Numbered from the stretch's first letter, positions 1 to 9,141 are shown. The stretch is DNA of 64,000 bases from Bacillus sp. AFS055030 (GCF_002574545.1 NZ_NUGT01000083.1:1-64000), one strand, 5' to 3'. Program-made: numbers and translations. Notes: generated from the sequence alone by a model not told the origin.

Positions 1-158
1 TGATTGGAACGAAAGGTTGCCAGGCTCCTATGGGAGATGCGGGAAGGCTGAGACCCCACAGGCGCACGCCGAGGAGGCTAAAGAATCTCGCCCCATGGAA
101 AGCGAGCAACCTGTAGTGGAAATCACTGAGGCACAACTTACTTATCAAAGTTTAATTG
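1..158. repeat. GC-rich Bacillaceae-type intergenic repeat
   Basis: This stretch is far richer in G and C than the AT-rich DNA around it. It carries the phrases AAGGCTGAGACCCCACAGGC, GCCGAGGAGGCT and CTCGCCCCATGGAAAGCGAG, which I recognise as typical of an interspersed non-coding repeat found in many Bacillus-group genomes, where its function is unknown. Short complementary segments suggest it can fold. It may begin before the window, so the left edge is uncertain. No open reading frame in it looks real. Confidence 0.55.
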
Positions 159-182
159 ACAAATTCTTTTTTCAATAGCGTG

Positions 183-217
183 ACCAAAAGAGCCCGATAA
201 AGGGCTTTTTTGGTTTT
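183..217. terminator. intrinsic terminator
   Basis: A GAGCCC/GGGCTT stem around a GATAAA loop is flanked by an A-run on the left and a T-run on the right. It can work in both directions: for the germination operon reading leftward from 259, and for whatever lies upstream of the window. Confidence 0.7.
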
Positions 218-258
218 TAATGTCTATAAATGATTGCTAAACTTTACTTGTTTTAATG

Positions 259-1353
259 TCATAAAATAATTCCACTTGTATACATAATCACTTTTGTATT
301 GACCTCAAAGGGAACTTTTGAATAGTCCTTTTCCCAATTGATCTTCTTCCATGTATCCGGATGATAAGCCATTAAATATCTGCCAATCCCTATTGCATCA
401 CAATTTGTTTCTTGAAGAATGCTAAATACTTCTTTAAGCTCCTTTTCCATATTTTTAGCAATTTCATTTTCTATTTCCATTTTCTTGATGTTACTTGCTA
501 AATCTGTTCCAGTATATTCAGTTAAATCAATCTTTAATTTTAAATCAATCTTTACTTTAGGGCGATTTCCATTGATGATTTCGAAGTTTCTTTTTATACT
601 TTTAACTTTAAATGAAACAAACTCATTATTTTTTCCCAATGGTTCCGTTAAGCTCATCGAATTACTTTTTTTGTCTTTCAGTAATAACAATAATTTTGAC
701 TGTTTATTATTTAGTACTTTACCAGTAAATCGATTATTTTCAAAAAGTGCCACACCTTTAATTTTAATTGTTTCGTCTTCTGTTTTTTCTAAATAAGGTA
801 GGACTAAATCAGCACCTGGATCATCCATTTTTTTATAAACAGTTTCTTGTGTCTCTTTTGGGATAACAGAAATATGTTCAGCAGCTTCAAGCATTTCTGA
901 AAGTGATTCACTAATAAAAATATCTTTATATGTTTTCATTTCAATGATGCTAGATGCCTTTCCTTTTACAATTGCAACTCTTGAAGTTAAAGTACTTCTA
1001 ATAAATCGGAAATAATTATCAAAATAAGGATATAAATTATTTTTTGCAAGATCTTCTCCTAGAAGCATAACTAGTAGTTTATTAGATGAAAAATTACCAG
1101 GTATTTGATAATCAATATTGTTACGTATATCTCTTACAGATACCCCCTTTTCACTGACCATATAATTGATATTTTCAGTTTGGTCACCTTTCGAAATGCT
1201 AGTTCTGATGCTTACTGTTCCCTTAACCTTCCCTTTTGGAAGTTGGTCAAATCCGACGCCCAGTACTAGTGCTGAGTCTTTTAGTGAGTGCTGGTCCCAG
1301 CATCCTGTTAATAAAAAGATTAATAAAAAAGGAATATAATGGATTTTTTTCAT
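259..1353 (-). CDS. Ger(x)C family spore germination lipoprotein (GerAC-type)
   Basis: This is the C subunit of a GerA-type germinant receptor, anchored to the spore inner membrane by lipidation. The 364-residue protein begins with a short basic and hydrophobic signal ending in the lipobox LTGC (Cys18), followed by WDQ, which is typical of Ger(x)C proteins. The rest is a soluble Ger(x)C fold, and the length is normal for the family. Its ATG overlaps the stop of the B-subunit gene by 4 nt (ATGA), so it is the third gene of an A-B-C operon. A bidirectional terminator lies just downstream. In this family the C subunit is needed for receptor function. The germinant cannot be read from sequence. 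Confidence 0.93.
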   Translation of the reverse strand: MKKIHYIPFLLIFLLTGCWDQHSLKDSALVLGVGFDQLPKGKVKGTVSIRTSISKGDQTENINYMVSEKGVSVRDIRNNIDYQIPGNFSSNKLLVMLLGEDLAKNNLYPYFDNYFRFIRSTLTSRVAIVKGKASSIIEMKTYKDIFISESLSEMLEAAEHISVIPKETQETVYKKMDDPGADLVLPYLEKTEDETIKIKGVALFENNRFTGKVLNNKQSKLLLLLKDKKSNSMSLTEPLGKNNEFVSFKVKSIKRNFEIINGNRPKVKIDLKLKIDLTEYTGTDLASNIKKMEIENEIAKNMEKELKEVFSILQETNCDAIGIGRYLMAYHPDTWKKINWEKDYSKVPFEVNTKVIMYTSGIIL

Positions 1354-2465
1354 GACAATTTAACTTCCTTACTTTTTATCTTAAAGAGAAGTGAGATACA
1401 TAAGATCAACGTTGGAATGAAAAGGATAAAAATAAAACTAGAAATAGATAACGTTTTTATTAGCAGATCAATAAAACCAGTTGATGAAGGTACAAAATTT
1501 CCAATTAGAAATACAATGATGCAAATAGTAATAGTAGAAAATGTACTAAGTCTGTTCCCTCTTTTTATTAGATTTGAAATACCGATATTGGCCAAATTTA
1601 AATATGACACATAAGAAGAGGCAATGATGACAAACCAAACTGATAGAAATAGTAAATCAAGTCGCTCTAGTTCTTTGAAAAAAGTTAAAGTTTTAAAGAT
1701 ATAAATTGTCGGTTCGGGAATTAACTGTAATTCTTTTTTGCTAAAAAATATGAAACATAACACAACAGTAAATAGATTAATTAGTGTAATAACTAGTATA
1801 GAAAAAATAGAGCTTTTTATTTTTTTTCTATGTGAACCTTTAACAAATGGGTAGACAACTAAGAGGCACTCAAAACCATGTAGGAAATAATAAGACATAT
1901 AACTTCCTTTCAATATATGGGAAAAATTAACTTGAGCAACTGGTAGTAAAAGCTTCCAGTCCACCTGTTGAAATGCTTCGATACTAAAAATAAAAATGAC
2001 TAAAAATGTCCAAAAAGATAATTGGAAAAATCGTGTCATTGTTCGAATATTTTCTTTCCCTAAATAGATTCCAATAATTAATAAAAGGAGTAAAATGCCC
2101 CAAGTTGGTGAGTTTGGAAAAACCCATTTGCTAAAAACAAATAGATAAGATTGATTAATTAAATAAGCTACAAAAATAAAATATAAAATATAACAGATTT
2201 TTAGTATTCCACCGAACCATTTTCCGAAAAAAAACGTACAAATTTCAAAAATGGTTAAATTAGGGAACCGCTTAAGTAAAAAAGAATATAGGACGATAGT
2301 ACATACAGAAAATAGGCAAGAAAATAATAAAGAAATCCATCCATCATGACCACTTTCTTTATATAAATACATTGGTAACGTTAATGTAGCGACATTTAAT
2401 TGGACGATCACCATATAAAAAAATAATTGAAAGGATGAAATGGTCTCATTTTGCTTAATTATCAT
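1350..2465 (-). CDS. GerAB/ArcD/ProY-type spore germination permease (B subunit)
   Basis: This 371-residue protein is very hydrophobic, with about ten membrane spans, and has no signal peptide beyond the first span. It is the B subunit of a GerA-type receptor, a member of the APC transporter superfamily (GerAB/spore permease family), which in characterised receptors carries the germinant binding pocket. It starts 11 nt inside the end of the A gene and overlaps the C gene by 4 nt, so translation of the three subunits is probably coupled. Length and order (A-B-C) match gerA, gerB and gerK operons of Bacillus. I cannot say which named receptor it corresponds to. Confidence 0.93.
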   Translation of the reverse strand: MIIKQNETISSFQLFFYMVIVQLNVATLTLPMYLYKESGHDGWISLLFSCLFSVCTIVLYSFLLKRFPNLTIFEICTFFFGKWFGGILKICYILYFIFVAYLINQSYLFVFSKWVFPNSPTWGILLLLLIIGIYLGKENIRTMTRFFQLSFWTFLVIFIFSIEAFQQVDWKLLLPVAQVNFSHILKGSYMSYYFLHGFECLLVVYPFVKGSHRKKIKSSIFSILVITLINLFTVVLCFIFFSKKELQLIPEPTIYIFKTLTFFKELERLDLLFLSVWFVIIASSYVSYLNLANIGISNLIKRGNRLSTFSTITICIIVFLIGNFVPSSTGFIDLLIKTLSISSFIFILFIPTLILCISLLFKIKSKEVKLS

Positions 2466-3921
2466 TTTTCCACCCTTTCATGTTTTTTGACTGAATCGTA
2501 TCTACAGGCAATGCGTTTGTAGGCCGTGTCTTCGTTTTCCAATTAGGTACTCTAATTAAAGTATCTTTTAAATCTTTAATTCGAATGGGTGCAAGTGGTG
2601 AAAAATAGGGAGTACCGAATGATTCGAGCTTAACAATATGAATAAAAATAAGCATTAAACCGAATATGATTCCTACAAAACCATAAATTGATGCCAAAAT
2701 AATCATTGGAAAACTGAGTATTCTAAGTGAAAAGCTCATTTCGTTTGTAGGAACAACAAATGAAGCAACTGCTGTAATCGCAAGTACGACAGTCATTGTA
2801 TTCGATACTAAATTTGCTTCTACAATAGCTGTACCAATCACAAGCCCTCCGACAATACCAATAGTTTGTGCAACTGGACTAGGTAATCGAATTGACGCTT
2901 CTCTTAACAGCTCTAAAACCACTTGCATAATTAGAGCCTCAACAAATGGAGAAAAGGGCACAAATTCAATACTATTTTGAATGGTAGACACTAATTCATA
3001 TGGGAGAACTTCATAACTAAATGAAACGATCGCTATATATACTGCAGGTAAAGTTATGCAAAGAAAAAAACAAAATAGTCTAATGAGTTTTAAGAAGGTC
3101 CCAATTAAAACTCTACCATTATAGTCATCGGGAGTTTGGAAAAACGTAAAAAAAGAGGCAGGCATAATTGATACCGTTGGACTTCCTTCAACTATTACGC
3201 CAATTTTCCCATCAAATAAATTAGAAATAACCCGGTCAGGTCGCTCCGTTTCTAGAATTTGTGGAAATGGTGAAAGCGAACTATCCTCAATAAATTCTTC
3301 TAACTTGCCAGTTGTTAAGTTATTTTTAAGTTGAATAGATTTGACACGGACTTTAACCATTTCTAGAATATCCTTATTTACGATATTATCTAAATATAAA
3401 ATGCCAACATTTGTACTAGGATCTCCAATTGGTAAAACCTCTATTTTAAAGTCAGAGCTTCTAATTCTACTTCTTAGAAAATTGATATTTTTATTAAGGC
3501 TCTCAACAAAACCGTCATGAGAACCTGAAACAACTTTTTCATTTGTAGGCTCACTTGTCGATCGCACTTCGAATAAAACAGTATCTACAATAAAGGCTTC
3601 ATTAGAACCATCAACTAACAATACCGTATTACCATTCGTAATTGCTTCTTGTATTTCATTTAAAGAATTAGTTGCTGAAATAGTTGAAACTGGAAGATCC
3701 GTCATGATATTTCCATGTTTTAAATTTAAAAGTACCTCAATGATTTTTTCATTAATAATATCTTTATTTGAGATCGTATCAATAAAAGCAATACAAAGTG
3801 GTCTATCATTGAAAGTAATCTTTCTTGTTTTGAAATCAAATACATTTACAAACTCTTCTTTTAATTTTTCTAAATTACTATTAATGTCTTTAGAAATTGT
3901 CATTATTTGTTCGGTTTTCAA
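2455..3921 (-). CDS. GerA family germinant receptor A subunit
   Basis: This 488-residue protein has the GerAA/GerKA layout: a soluble N-terminal region of about 250 residues, then a block of about five hydrophobic segments (roughly residues 280-440) and a short basic cytoplasmic tail. The family phrases PDRVISNLFDGKIGVIVEGS and SFSYEVLPYELVSTI are present. The start is supported by AGGAGGTG a few bases upstream. It is the first gene of the receptor operon. On the minus strand a TGAATA element (3968-3973) with a CAATATA-like element (3942-3948) is compatible with forespore sigma-G expression, although the spacing is one base longer than usual. Confidence 0.94.
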   Translation of the reverse strand: MKTEQIMTISKDINSNLEKLKEEFVNVFDFKTRKITFNDRPLCIAFIDTISNKDIINEKIIEVLLNLKHGNIMTDLPVSTISATNSLNEIQEAITNGNTVLLVDGSNEAFIVDTVLFEVRSTSEPTNEKVVSGSHDGFVESLNKNINFLRSRIRSSDFKIEVLPIGDPSTNVGILYLDNIVNKDILEMVKVRVKSIQLKNNLTTGKLEEFIEDSSLSPFPQILETERPDRVISNLFDGKIGVIVEGSPTVSIMPASFFTFFQTPDDYNGRVLIGTFLKLIRLFCFFLCITLPAVYIAIVSFSYEVLPYELVSTIQNSIEFVPFSPFVEALIMQVVLELLREASIRLPSPVAQTIGIVGGLVIGTAIVEANLVSNTMTVVLAITAVASFVVPTNEMSFSLRILSFPMIILASIYGFVGIIFGLMLIFIHIVKLESFGTPYFSPLAPIRIKDLKDTLIRVPNWKTKTRPTNALPVDTIQSKNMKGWKNDN

Positions 3922-3941
3922 TAATATTCCACCTCCTGACG

Positions 3942-3973
3942 TATATTGTTTGTAAAATAGAAAAACATATTCA
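3942..3973 (-). promoter_or_regulatory. possible sigma-G promoter of the germination operon
   Basis: Reading leftward, TGAATA is followed about 19 bp later by CAATATA, just upstream of the AGGAGGTG ribosome binding site of the A-subunit gene. The elements resemble the sigma-G consensus (TGAATA / CATACTA). Germinant receptor operons are known sigma-G targets, but the match is imperfect. Confidence 0.35.
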
Positions 3974-4012
3974 TTGGTCAGATTAGGAAATTGAATGATT
4001 ATAATATGGAAA

Positions 4013-4058
4013 AGGGCTAACTCTTAGGTCCAGATTAACTGACTTGTGAGTTAGCCCT
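4013..4058. repeat. perfect 11-bp inverted repeat with 24-nt loop
   Basis: AGGGCTAACTC (4013-4023) is repeated in inverted form as GAGTTAGCCCT (4048-4058). There is no T-run after it on either strand, so it is a poor terminator. It lies upstream of the germination operon in a region with gene remnants and may be an end of a lost mobile element or an RNA hairpin. Confidence 0.5.
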
Positions 4059-4114
4059 ATTCTTAATTAAACCGGTAGAGAAAACTAATCTTTACTGAAA
4101 AAGCAAAACGAGGC

Positions 4115-4225
4115 TAGAAATTAGATGATGTTTCATATTGTGTTCGTGGAACAAATGGTCAACTGTACTTTGATTTGGACAAAGATCAGATTCATTCACC
4201 TATTGATATTGAACCTTCTTCCTAA
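4115..4225 (+). pseudogene. possible C-terminal coding remnant, unidentified
   Basis: An open frame ends at TAA 4223-4225 and would encode about 34 residues, including the phrases VRGTNGQLYFDL and HSPIDIEPSS. It has no start codon or ribosome binding site and is closed upstream by TAG. The residue composition looks coding rather than random, so it may be the tail of a lost gene. I do not recognise the family. It overlaps the antiporter remnant that follows by a few bases, in another frame. Confidence 0.3.
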
Positions 4226-4395
4226 AAGGGGCTTTGTCAATTGCAATGGCACTAACTTTGCCAGCCGAATTTCCATATAGAGAAAACATCTTGTTAATTG
4301 TTTATGCAAATGTAGTGTTTTCATTACTGGTTCAAGGTTTGAGTATCCCACGATTAATAGTGTATATAAAAAATAAAGAAAAAGTCAGAAAGTAA
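4213..4395 (+). pseudogene. C-terminal fragment of a CPA1-type Na+/H+ antiporter
   Basis: The frame ending at TAA 4393-4395 encodes a stretch with KGALSIAMALTLP, ENILLIVYANVVFSLLVQG and SIPRLI. This is characteristic of the last membrane spans of CPA1 family (NhaP-like) sodium/proton antiporters. Only about 60 residues remain. There is no start codon, an in-frame TGA stands at 4210-4212, and the upstream DNA is not antiporter-like. It is therefore a decayed relic, showing that this intergenic region was built by deletion or recombination. Confidence 0.7.
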
Positions 4396-4443
4396 TGAAC
4401 AAAAAGATATTTTGATAAATAATAAACTAAAATAGATCATTAT

Positions 4444-4505
4444 AAAAAGACTTAAAAGTTGTTAACTGTTTTATTCAGGAATACAACGGTTAAGTCTTTT
4501 TTTGT
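4444..4505 (+). terminator. intrinsic terminator after the antiporter remnant
   Basis: AAAAAGACTTA (4444-4454) pairs with TAAGTCTTTTT (4491-4501), and an inner GTTGT/ACAAC stem extends the hairpin. The T-run faces plus-strand transcription. It was presumably the terminator of the now decayed antiporter gene. Confidence 0.7.
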
Positions 4506-4765
4506 ATACGCTTAATGCTGAAAGGGTCCAAATTATGACTTCAATTATTCCAATTATGGCTTTCACTTTTAATTTTGTTCTTACTATATTCTTACATAAA
4601 AGAAAGGATAATACGTAAAAGTGGATTCTTCATTCCATACCGAATTATAATTAAAAATTATGAAAACGCTGGAATATAAAAGATTTTGTGATTTTTAATC
4701 TTAGAAAAGTAATAAAATATACAATTTATAGGATTATTAATAAATTAGTAGTATTTGTTAACCTT
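4506..4765. other. AT-rich spacer, nothing recognised
   Basis: Between the relic terminator and the first Spo0A-type promoter I see no open frame with a ribosome binding site, no strong hairpin and no repeat. Confidence 0.5.
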
Positions 4766-4847
4766 TGTCGATAAATATAACATAAATAACAGATTTTTTA
4801 GAAATATATATACAATCAACTTTCCATATAATCAATTTAGGATGGGA
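4766..4847 (+). promoter_or_regulatory. Spo0A-box-type promoter, copy A
   Basis: TGTCGATAAAT starts at 4766 and a TATAAT -10 box stands at 4827-4832, exactly 61 bp downstream. A TTTAGAAA element lies 30 bp before the -10. From 4814 to 4847 the DNA matches 22963-22996 at 33 of 34 positions, including AATCAACTTTCC before the -10. There is no good -35 TTGACA, which fits an activator-dependent promoter. It reads toward the small ORF at 4904. Confidence 0.6.
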
Positions 4848-4903
4848 ATTTAATACTGGGAGTGAGAAATTTATAATACTTCTTTGACTTAAAAGAGTTG
4901 AAA

Positions 4904-5026
4904 ATGGCGAGTTCTTATAATATAGTTCGATCGGAGGATATGAAAGTGTATTTGTTCTTTTATCCTGTATTACTATTGTTGTTATTTATTTCATCAATTT
5001 TCATCATTCTAATGCTATTAAAATGA
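4904..5026 (+). CDS. small hydrophobic membrane peptide (hypothetical)
   Basis: This is an open frame of 40 codons (ATG 4904 to TGA 5024-5026). The first 12 residues are polar; the remainder is a single strongly hydrophobic span containing YLFFYPVLLLLLFISSIF and ending in LLK. A good GGAGG (4933-4937) sits inside the frame, so translation may instead start at GTG 4946, giving 26 residues that are almost all membrane span. It lies 70 bp downstream of a Spo0A-box-type promoter and before a terminator-like hairpin. It could be a small membrane protein, a type I toxin-like peptide or a chance frame; I do not recognise a family. Confidence 0.35.
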   Translation: MASSYNIVRSEDMKVYLFFYPVLLLLLFISSIFIILMLLK

Positions 5027-5144
5027 TGAGATAAAAATGGTTTATTTATATTTTTTTAATAAACAAATAGAAAAAGTCTTAATATATATGTTTTATTAAC
5101 CCTCTTAAAGGTATATTAGTACATTTTTAAATGTTTTTCGTGAG

Positions 5145-5186
5145 AAACGGCAATCAACTGTTGGACAGCGATTGGCGTTTTTATTT
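5145..5186 (+). terminator. probable intrinsic terminator
   Basis: AAACGGCAATC (5145-5155) pairs with GATTGGCGTTT (5170-5180) with one mismatch and is followed by T-rich DNA. It would end transcription coming from copy A of the shared promoter, through the small ORF at 4904. Confidence 0.5.
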
Positions 5187-5249
5187 CTGTTAAAAATGAA
5201 AGTTTTTCAGTAGTTTTATATAGTTTCCTCGTAACTATTTGTTGAATTT

Positions 5250-5317
5250 TATCGATTAATATATGGTAGGTTGAATGATATTGTCAGAATACCAAATGAA
5301 TCAATTCTCATTATAAT
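5250..5317 (+). promoter_or_regulatory. Spo0A-box-type promoter of subtilase 1, copy F
   Basis: TATCGATT starts at 5250, TGTCAGAA at 5282 and the TATAAT -10 at 5312. The two boxes lie 62 and 30 bp before the -10, the same geometry as at the other subtilase genes. ATCAATTCTC lies just upstream of the -10. The gene starts about 160 bp downstream, leaving a long 5' leader. Confidence 0.6.
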
Positions 5318-5478
5318 GTGATTATAATTTAGTGGAAAATCATATAAGTAAATTTTTTTCATTAGGGTTTTTAAGGCTATCCTTCTAAGTTAGAGTTTCT
5401 TGGAATCTAATTCTAACTTGGAGTTAACATATATTAATATAATAATTTAGAAGATTTAGAGGGGAGATTTTAAAGTTT

Positions 5479-8400
5479 ATGAGAAATAGCAAGAAAGTTC
5501 CATTTCGAGTCATTACACTAACAACATTAGCTGCAATGTTTTTAACTACGCCCGGTTATGCGCAAATTACGAAAGATAATCAACCTACTAATTCAAACGC
5601 TGATGCAAATGTACAAGGTGCGTTAAAAAATTATATAGCTGATCTAAACAAAGAATCGGCCAAGGATTCTGAAAAATCAGTCTATGGTAATGTGGGCGAA
5701 AATAGTACAAAAGTATATGCACCTAATGAAAAAGTACGTGTCATTGTTGAAATTCAGGAACCAGAACAAGCTATACAATCAAAGGCAAAGGTAAGTAAAA
5801 AAGCTTTAATGAAACAAAGGCAAGATGATGTTGTTTCCAAAATGACAAAAAAGAAGTTGAATCCGAAAGTTAGACATCGTTTTTATGAAGGATTTAATGG
5901 ATTTAGCTTAGACACAGATTTTAAAAATATAAAAGATTTACAGTCAACTCCAGGGGTTACAAATGTACATATTGCACGAACTTATGAACAATCAATGAAA
6001 ACGAGTAAAGAGTTAGTACAAGCACAAAGTGTATGGGAAAAATACGGATATGAAGGTGAAGGATTAGTTGTTGGTGTAGTCGATTCAGGTATAGACTTTA
6101 CACATAAAGATATGACGATTACCGACAAAGGAATACAGAAAGAGAAGTTGACGGAAAGTAATATCCAAAGTAAATTTTCGGAAACTTCTGTTAATGAACA
6201 GTGGTATAGTGATAAGGTTCCAACTGGATATGATTGGGCTGATAATGACACAGATGTTATACCGCGTGGTAAATACGCAAATCCTCATGGTACACATGTA
6301 TCAGGAACAATCGGTGCGAATGGGGATGAAGAGAATGATGGTGTATTAGGAATTGCACCAGGTGTACAGCTGTTAGCAGAAAAAGTATTCTCCGACAACG
6401 GCAGTGGAGGAGCATACGAAGATGATATTATTGCAGGGATTAACCATGCTGTTGAAATGGGAGCAGATGTCATTAATATGAGTCTTGGAACTGATTCGGG
6501 ATTCGTTGGCGAAGATAAAGATCCAATCCAAAAAGCAATACGTGAAGCGACAGAACATGGAACATTAGTAGTAGTTGCAGGTGGTAACGCAGCGTATAGT
6601 ACGAAGAATAGTATCATGACAGCTTCTGCCCAACCGTATGCAGAGAATCCTGATATTGGGACTGTAGGAGAGCCAGGTGTCAGTCCTTTTGCTTTGTCTG
6701 TAGCTTCCTATGAAAATACTAAGTATGAATTAAATACATTGGGGGAAGAAAATGGTTTACAACTTCCTTATCAAGATCAATCTCAATATAATTTCAAACT
6801 TTCTAGAGTACTTTCTCCTAATGAAAGCTATGATTTAGTTTATGTTGGTGAAGGATTTAAAGATGAGCATTATGCTGGCAAAGATGTTAATGGAAAAATT
6901 GTAGTTTTTAGACCGAATACATCCTATTCAACTTATGCTTCAATGCAATCTCAAGCTAAAAAGCGAGGGGCAAAGGCTGTCATTTTAGTTCCTGCTACTA
7001 ATATGGCTGATTATCCATACGTAAATTTCGGTAGTAATCTTACCCCAGCAGCTACAACAAGTAAAGCAGTGGGAAATGCTTTAATTGATAAGCTAAACAG
7101 CGGACAAGTTGTCAAAATGAAAGTAACAAAAGGAACGTGGATAGATAATCCTACGCGAGATACGATGTCTTATTTCTCTTCTTATGGTGCTCCAACTACT
7201 TTGGACTTTAAACCTGAAATTTCTGCACCAGGAGGGAAAATCTATTCTACTACTCCTGAAAACGCATATGAAGTAATGAGCGGTACTTCAATGGCGACAC
7301 CACACGTTGCAGGTGGTGCTGCATTAATACTACAATCGTTGTATGAAAAAGGACTAACTCATTCAGAAGATACAGCCTTAAAAGCAAAAATTGCTTTAAT
7401 GAATACGGCTAAAGTAGTAATGGATCCTAAAACAAATAACGAGATTCCATATTCTCCTCGCATTCAAGGATCTGGATTAATGCAAATTCAAAATGCAATT
7501 AATACCCCTGTTATCGTAACAAGAAAAAATACGCCACTTGAGCAAGCGGGGGCTGTTGCATTAAAAGAAATTAAAAATGATAGAGTCATCTTCAATTTAA
7601 ATGTAGAGTCACTTGAAGTAAAGGACGCAAAAAAAGAGTATGAATACACTGTTAATGTGGACCTACTAACAGATGGAATTGATACAAAGCAATTTGACTT
7701 TGATGGCGATGGAAATTTAGAATCAAAAGATTATTTATCATTAAAAAGTAGTCGTGTTGAAGGTGCATCGATCTATGTAAACGGAGAAAAACATACTGGT
7801 TCAGAAGGTGCTACATTAAAAATTAAAGCAGGACAAAAGAAAAATCTAAATATAGAGATTCGATTACCAAGAACATTAAGAAAAAATGAATTTGTTGAAG
7901 GATTTGTACAACTTGTACCAACAGGAAAAAATAGTGATTCAGCTGTTCCGTTAACTGTTCCTTATATGGGCTTTAATGGAGAGTGGGATTCGCTTAATAA
8001 TATTGATCCTGCAGCTTGGGATCGAAAAGATGCATTTTTAGGCTATACTGCACTTTGGAATGACGAGGGCGCAGCGGTTCCTATGGGATATAATACGAAA
8101 ACAGGTAAATTTAATATGGACGCTATCGCTACCTCTCCAAATTCAATCCTTAAAGGGGTATTCCCAACATTTACTGCATTTAGAAACTTAGCAAAAGCGG
8201 AAATGTATATTGAGAATAAACAAGGCAAGATGATTAAATATCTTGGTGACTTTAGTGAATATAATAATGGGATTCCTATGCCAATTCGAAAGAATATTCT
8301 TTCTGCAAGTCGTATGTACATGGGATATAACTGGGATTCGAAAGATGAAAACGGTAAGATAGTAAGTGATGATACGTATAACTTTGTCATCAAAACAACA

Positions 8401-9000
8401 CTAGACTATCCAAATGCGAAACCACAAAAAGTAAAGCTTCCGATTAAAGTTGATTCAGTTGGGCCAAAAGTATCGAATGTTCAAATTAAACCAAAAGATG
8501 GTCAATATGAAATTTCATTCGATGCGGTTGATAATGGCTCAGGGTATCAGGGAGCTATTCTTTGGTATAATGGCATACAAAAATCTACAACACCAGGAGA
8601 AACTTCCGTATTAGTAAATGAAGAACCAAAAAGTGTTGTTGTGATGGGAATAGATAATGCAATGAATATAAGTTATAAAGTTTGGGGCGATCCTTCGTAT
8701 GTTAAATACAGTATGCTTGTACCTGTATTTAGTGTAAGTCCAAACACAAATATCAGTGTAAGCAAACCAGCTCCAATAAATGGTTTTGCTCAAACACGTG
8801 TAAATTGGACGGTTTACGTAAAAGACGCTAGTGGTAACGTAGTAGACAGTATGCAAGTGAATAATGAACATGAACTTCATACTAAATGGACACCAGAATC
8901 AAACTTAGCTAGCGGAACCTATTATATTTCTGCTGATGCAGTTGATAAAGAAGGTTTTAAAGTAACAACTAAGGCAGTTACGGTTAGTGTAGTTAAATAA
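5479..9000 (+). CDS. secreted S8 subtilase, Vpr/C5a-peptidase-like, no dockerin (subtilase 1)
   Basis: This 1173-residue secreted serine endopeptidase has a Sec signal peptide with cleavage likely after Ala28 (GYA-Q). An I9 propeptide spans about residues 70-170. The subtilisin catalytic triad is Asp202 (VVDSGID), His270 (HGTHVSG) and Ser604 (GTSMATPH), with a PA domain inserted between His and Ser (about 430-560). Fn3-like domains of the lactocepin/C5a-peptidase type and a terminal FlgD-type Ig-like domain follow. Unlike its four neighbours it has no cohesin-like, dockerin or basic tail segment. GAGGGGAG lies 12 nt before the ATG, which is somewhat far. It has its own promoter and a terminator (9008-9041), so it is monocistronic. 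Confidence 0.92.
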   Translation: MRNSKKVPFRVITLTTLAAMFLTTPGYAQITKDNQPTNSNADANVQGALKNYIADLNKESAKDSEKSVYGNVGENSTKVYAPNEKVRVIVEIQEPEQAIQSKAKVSKKALMKQRQDDVVSKMTKKKLNPKVRHRFYEGFNGFSLDTDFKNIKDLQSTPGVTNVHIARTYEQSMKTSKELVQAQSVWEKYGYEGEGLVVGVVDSGIDFTHKDMTITDKGIQKEKLTESNIQSKFSETSVNEQWYSDKVPTGYDWADNDTDVIPRGKYANPHGTHVSGTIGANGDEENDGVLGIAPGVQLLAEKVFSDNGSGGAYEDDIIAGINHAVEMGADVINMSLGTDSGFVGEDKDPIQKAIREATEHGTLVVVAGGNAAYSTKNSIMTASAQPYAENPDIGTVGEPGVSPFALSVASYENTKYELNTLGEENGLQLPYQDQSQYNFKLSRVLSPNESYDLVYVGEGFKDEHYAGKDVNGKIVVFRPNTSYSTYASMQSQAKKRGAKAVILVPATNMADYPYVNFGSNLTPAATTSKAVGNALIDKLNSGQVVKMKVTKGTWIDNPTRDTMSYFSSYGAPTTLDFKPEISAPGGKIYSTTPENAYEVMSGTSMATPHVAGGAALILQSLYEKGLTHSEDTALKAKIALMNTAKVVMDPKTNNEIPYSPRIQGSGLMQIQNAINTPVIVTRKNTPLEQAGAVALKEIKNDRVIFNLNVESLEVKDAKKEYEYTVNVDLLTDGIDTKQFDFDGDGNLESKDYLSLKSSRVEGASIYVNGEKHTGSEGATLKIKAGQKKNLNIEIRLPRTLRKNEFVEGFVQLVPTGKNSDSAVPLTVPYMGFNGEWDSLNNIDPAAWDRKDAFLGYTALWNDEGAAVPMGYNTKTGKFNMDAIATSPNSILKGVFPTFTAFRNLAKAEMYIENKQGKMIKYLGDFSEYNNGIPMPIRKNILSASRMYMGYNWDSKDENGKIVSDDTYNFVIKTTLDYPNAKPQKVKLPIKVDSVGPKVSNVQIKPKDGQYEISFDAVDNGSGYQGAILWYNGIQKSTTPGETSVLVNEEPKSVVVMGIDNAMNISYKVWGDPSYVKYSMLVPVFSVSPNTNISVSKPAPINGFAQTRVNWTVYVKDASGNVVDSMQVNNEHELHTKWTPESNLASGTYYISADAVDKEGFKVTTKAVTVSVVK

Positions 9001-9007
9001 TTGAAAG

Positions 9008-9041
9008 AAGGGGAGCCATTAATATAGGGCATCCCCTTTTT
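9008..9041 (+). terminator. terminator of subtilase 1
   Basis: AAGGGGA (9008-9014) pairs with TCCCCTT (9032-9038), with further pairing of GCC/GGGC inside, followed by a T-run. Confidence 0.8.
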
Positions 9042-9141
9042 AATTGTTATTGATTATATTAATTTGAATTATTTTAGAAGCCATAATTTTTCACTAGTAA
9101 TGAAAATATTACTAATCTATTTGTATTTTATTGTTAGATTT

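Noticed and set aside
8043-8393. 116-codon minus-strand frame inside subtilase 1
   Set aside because: It is an antisense shadow of a clearly coding region. The same holds for the other minus-strand frames within the subtilases.
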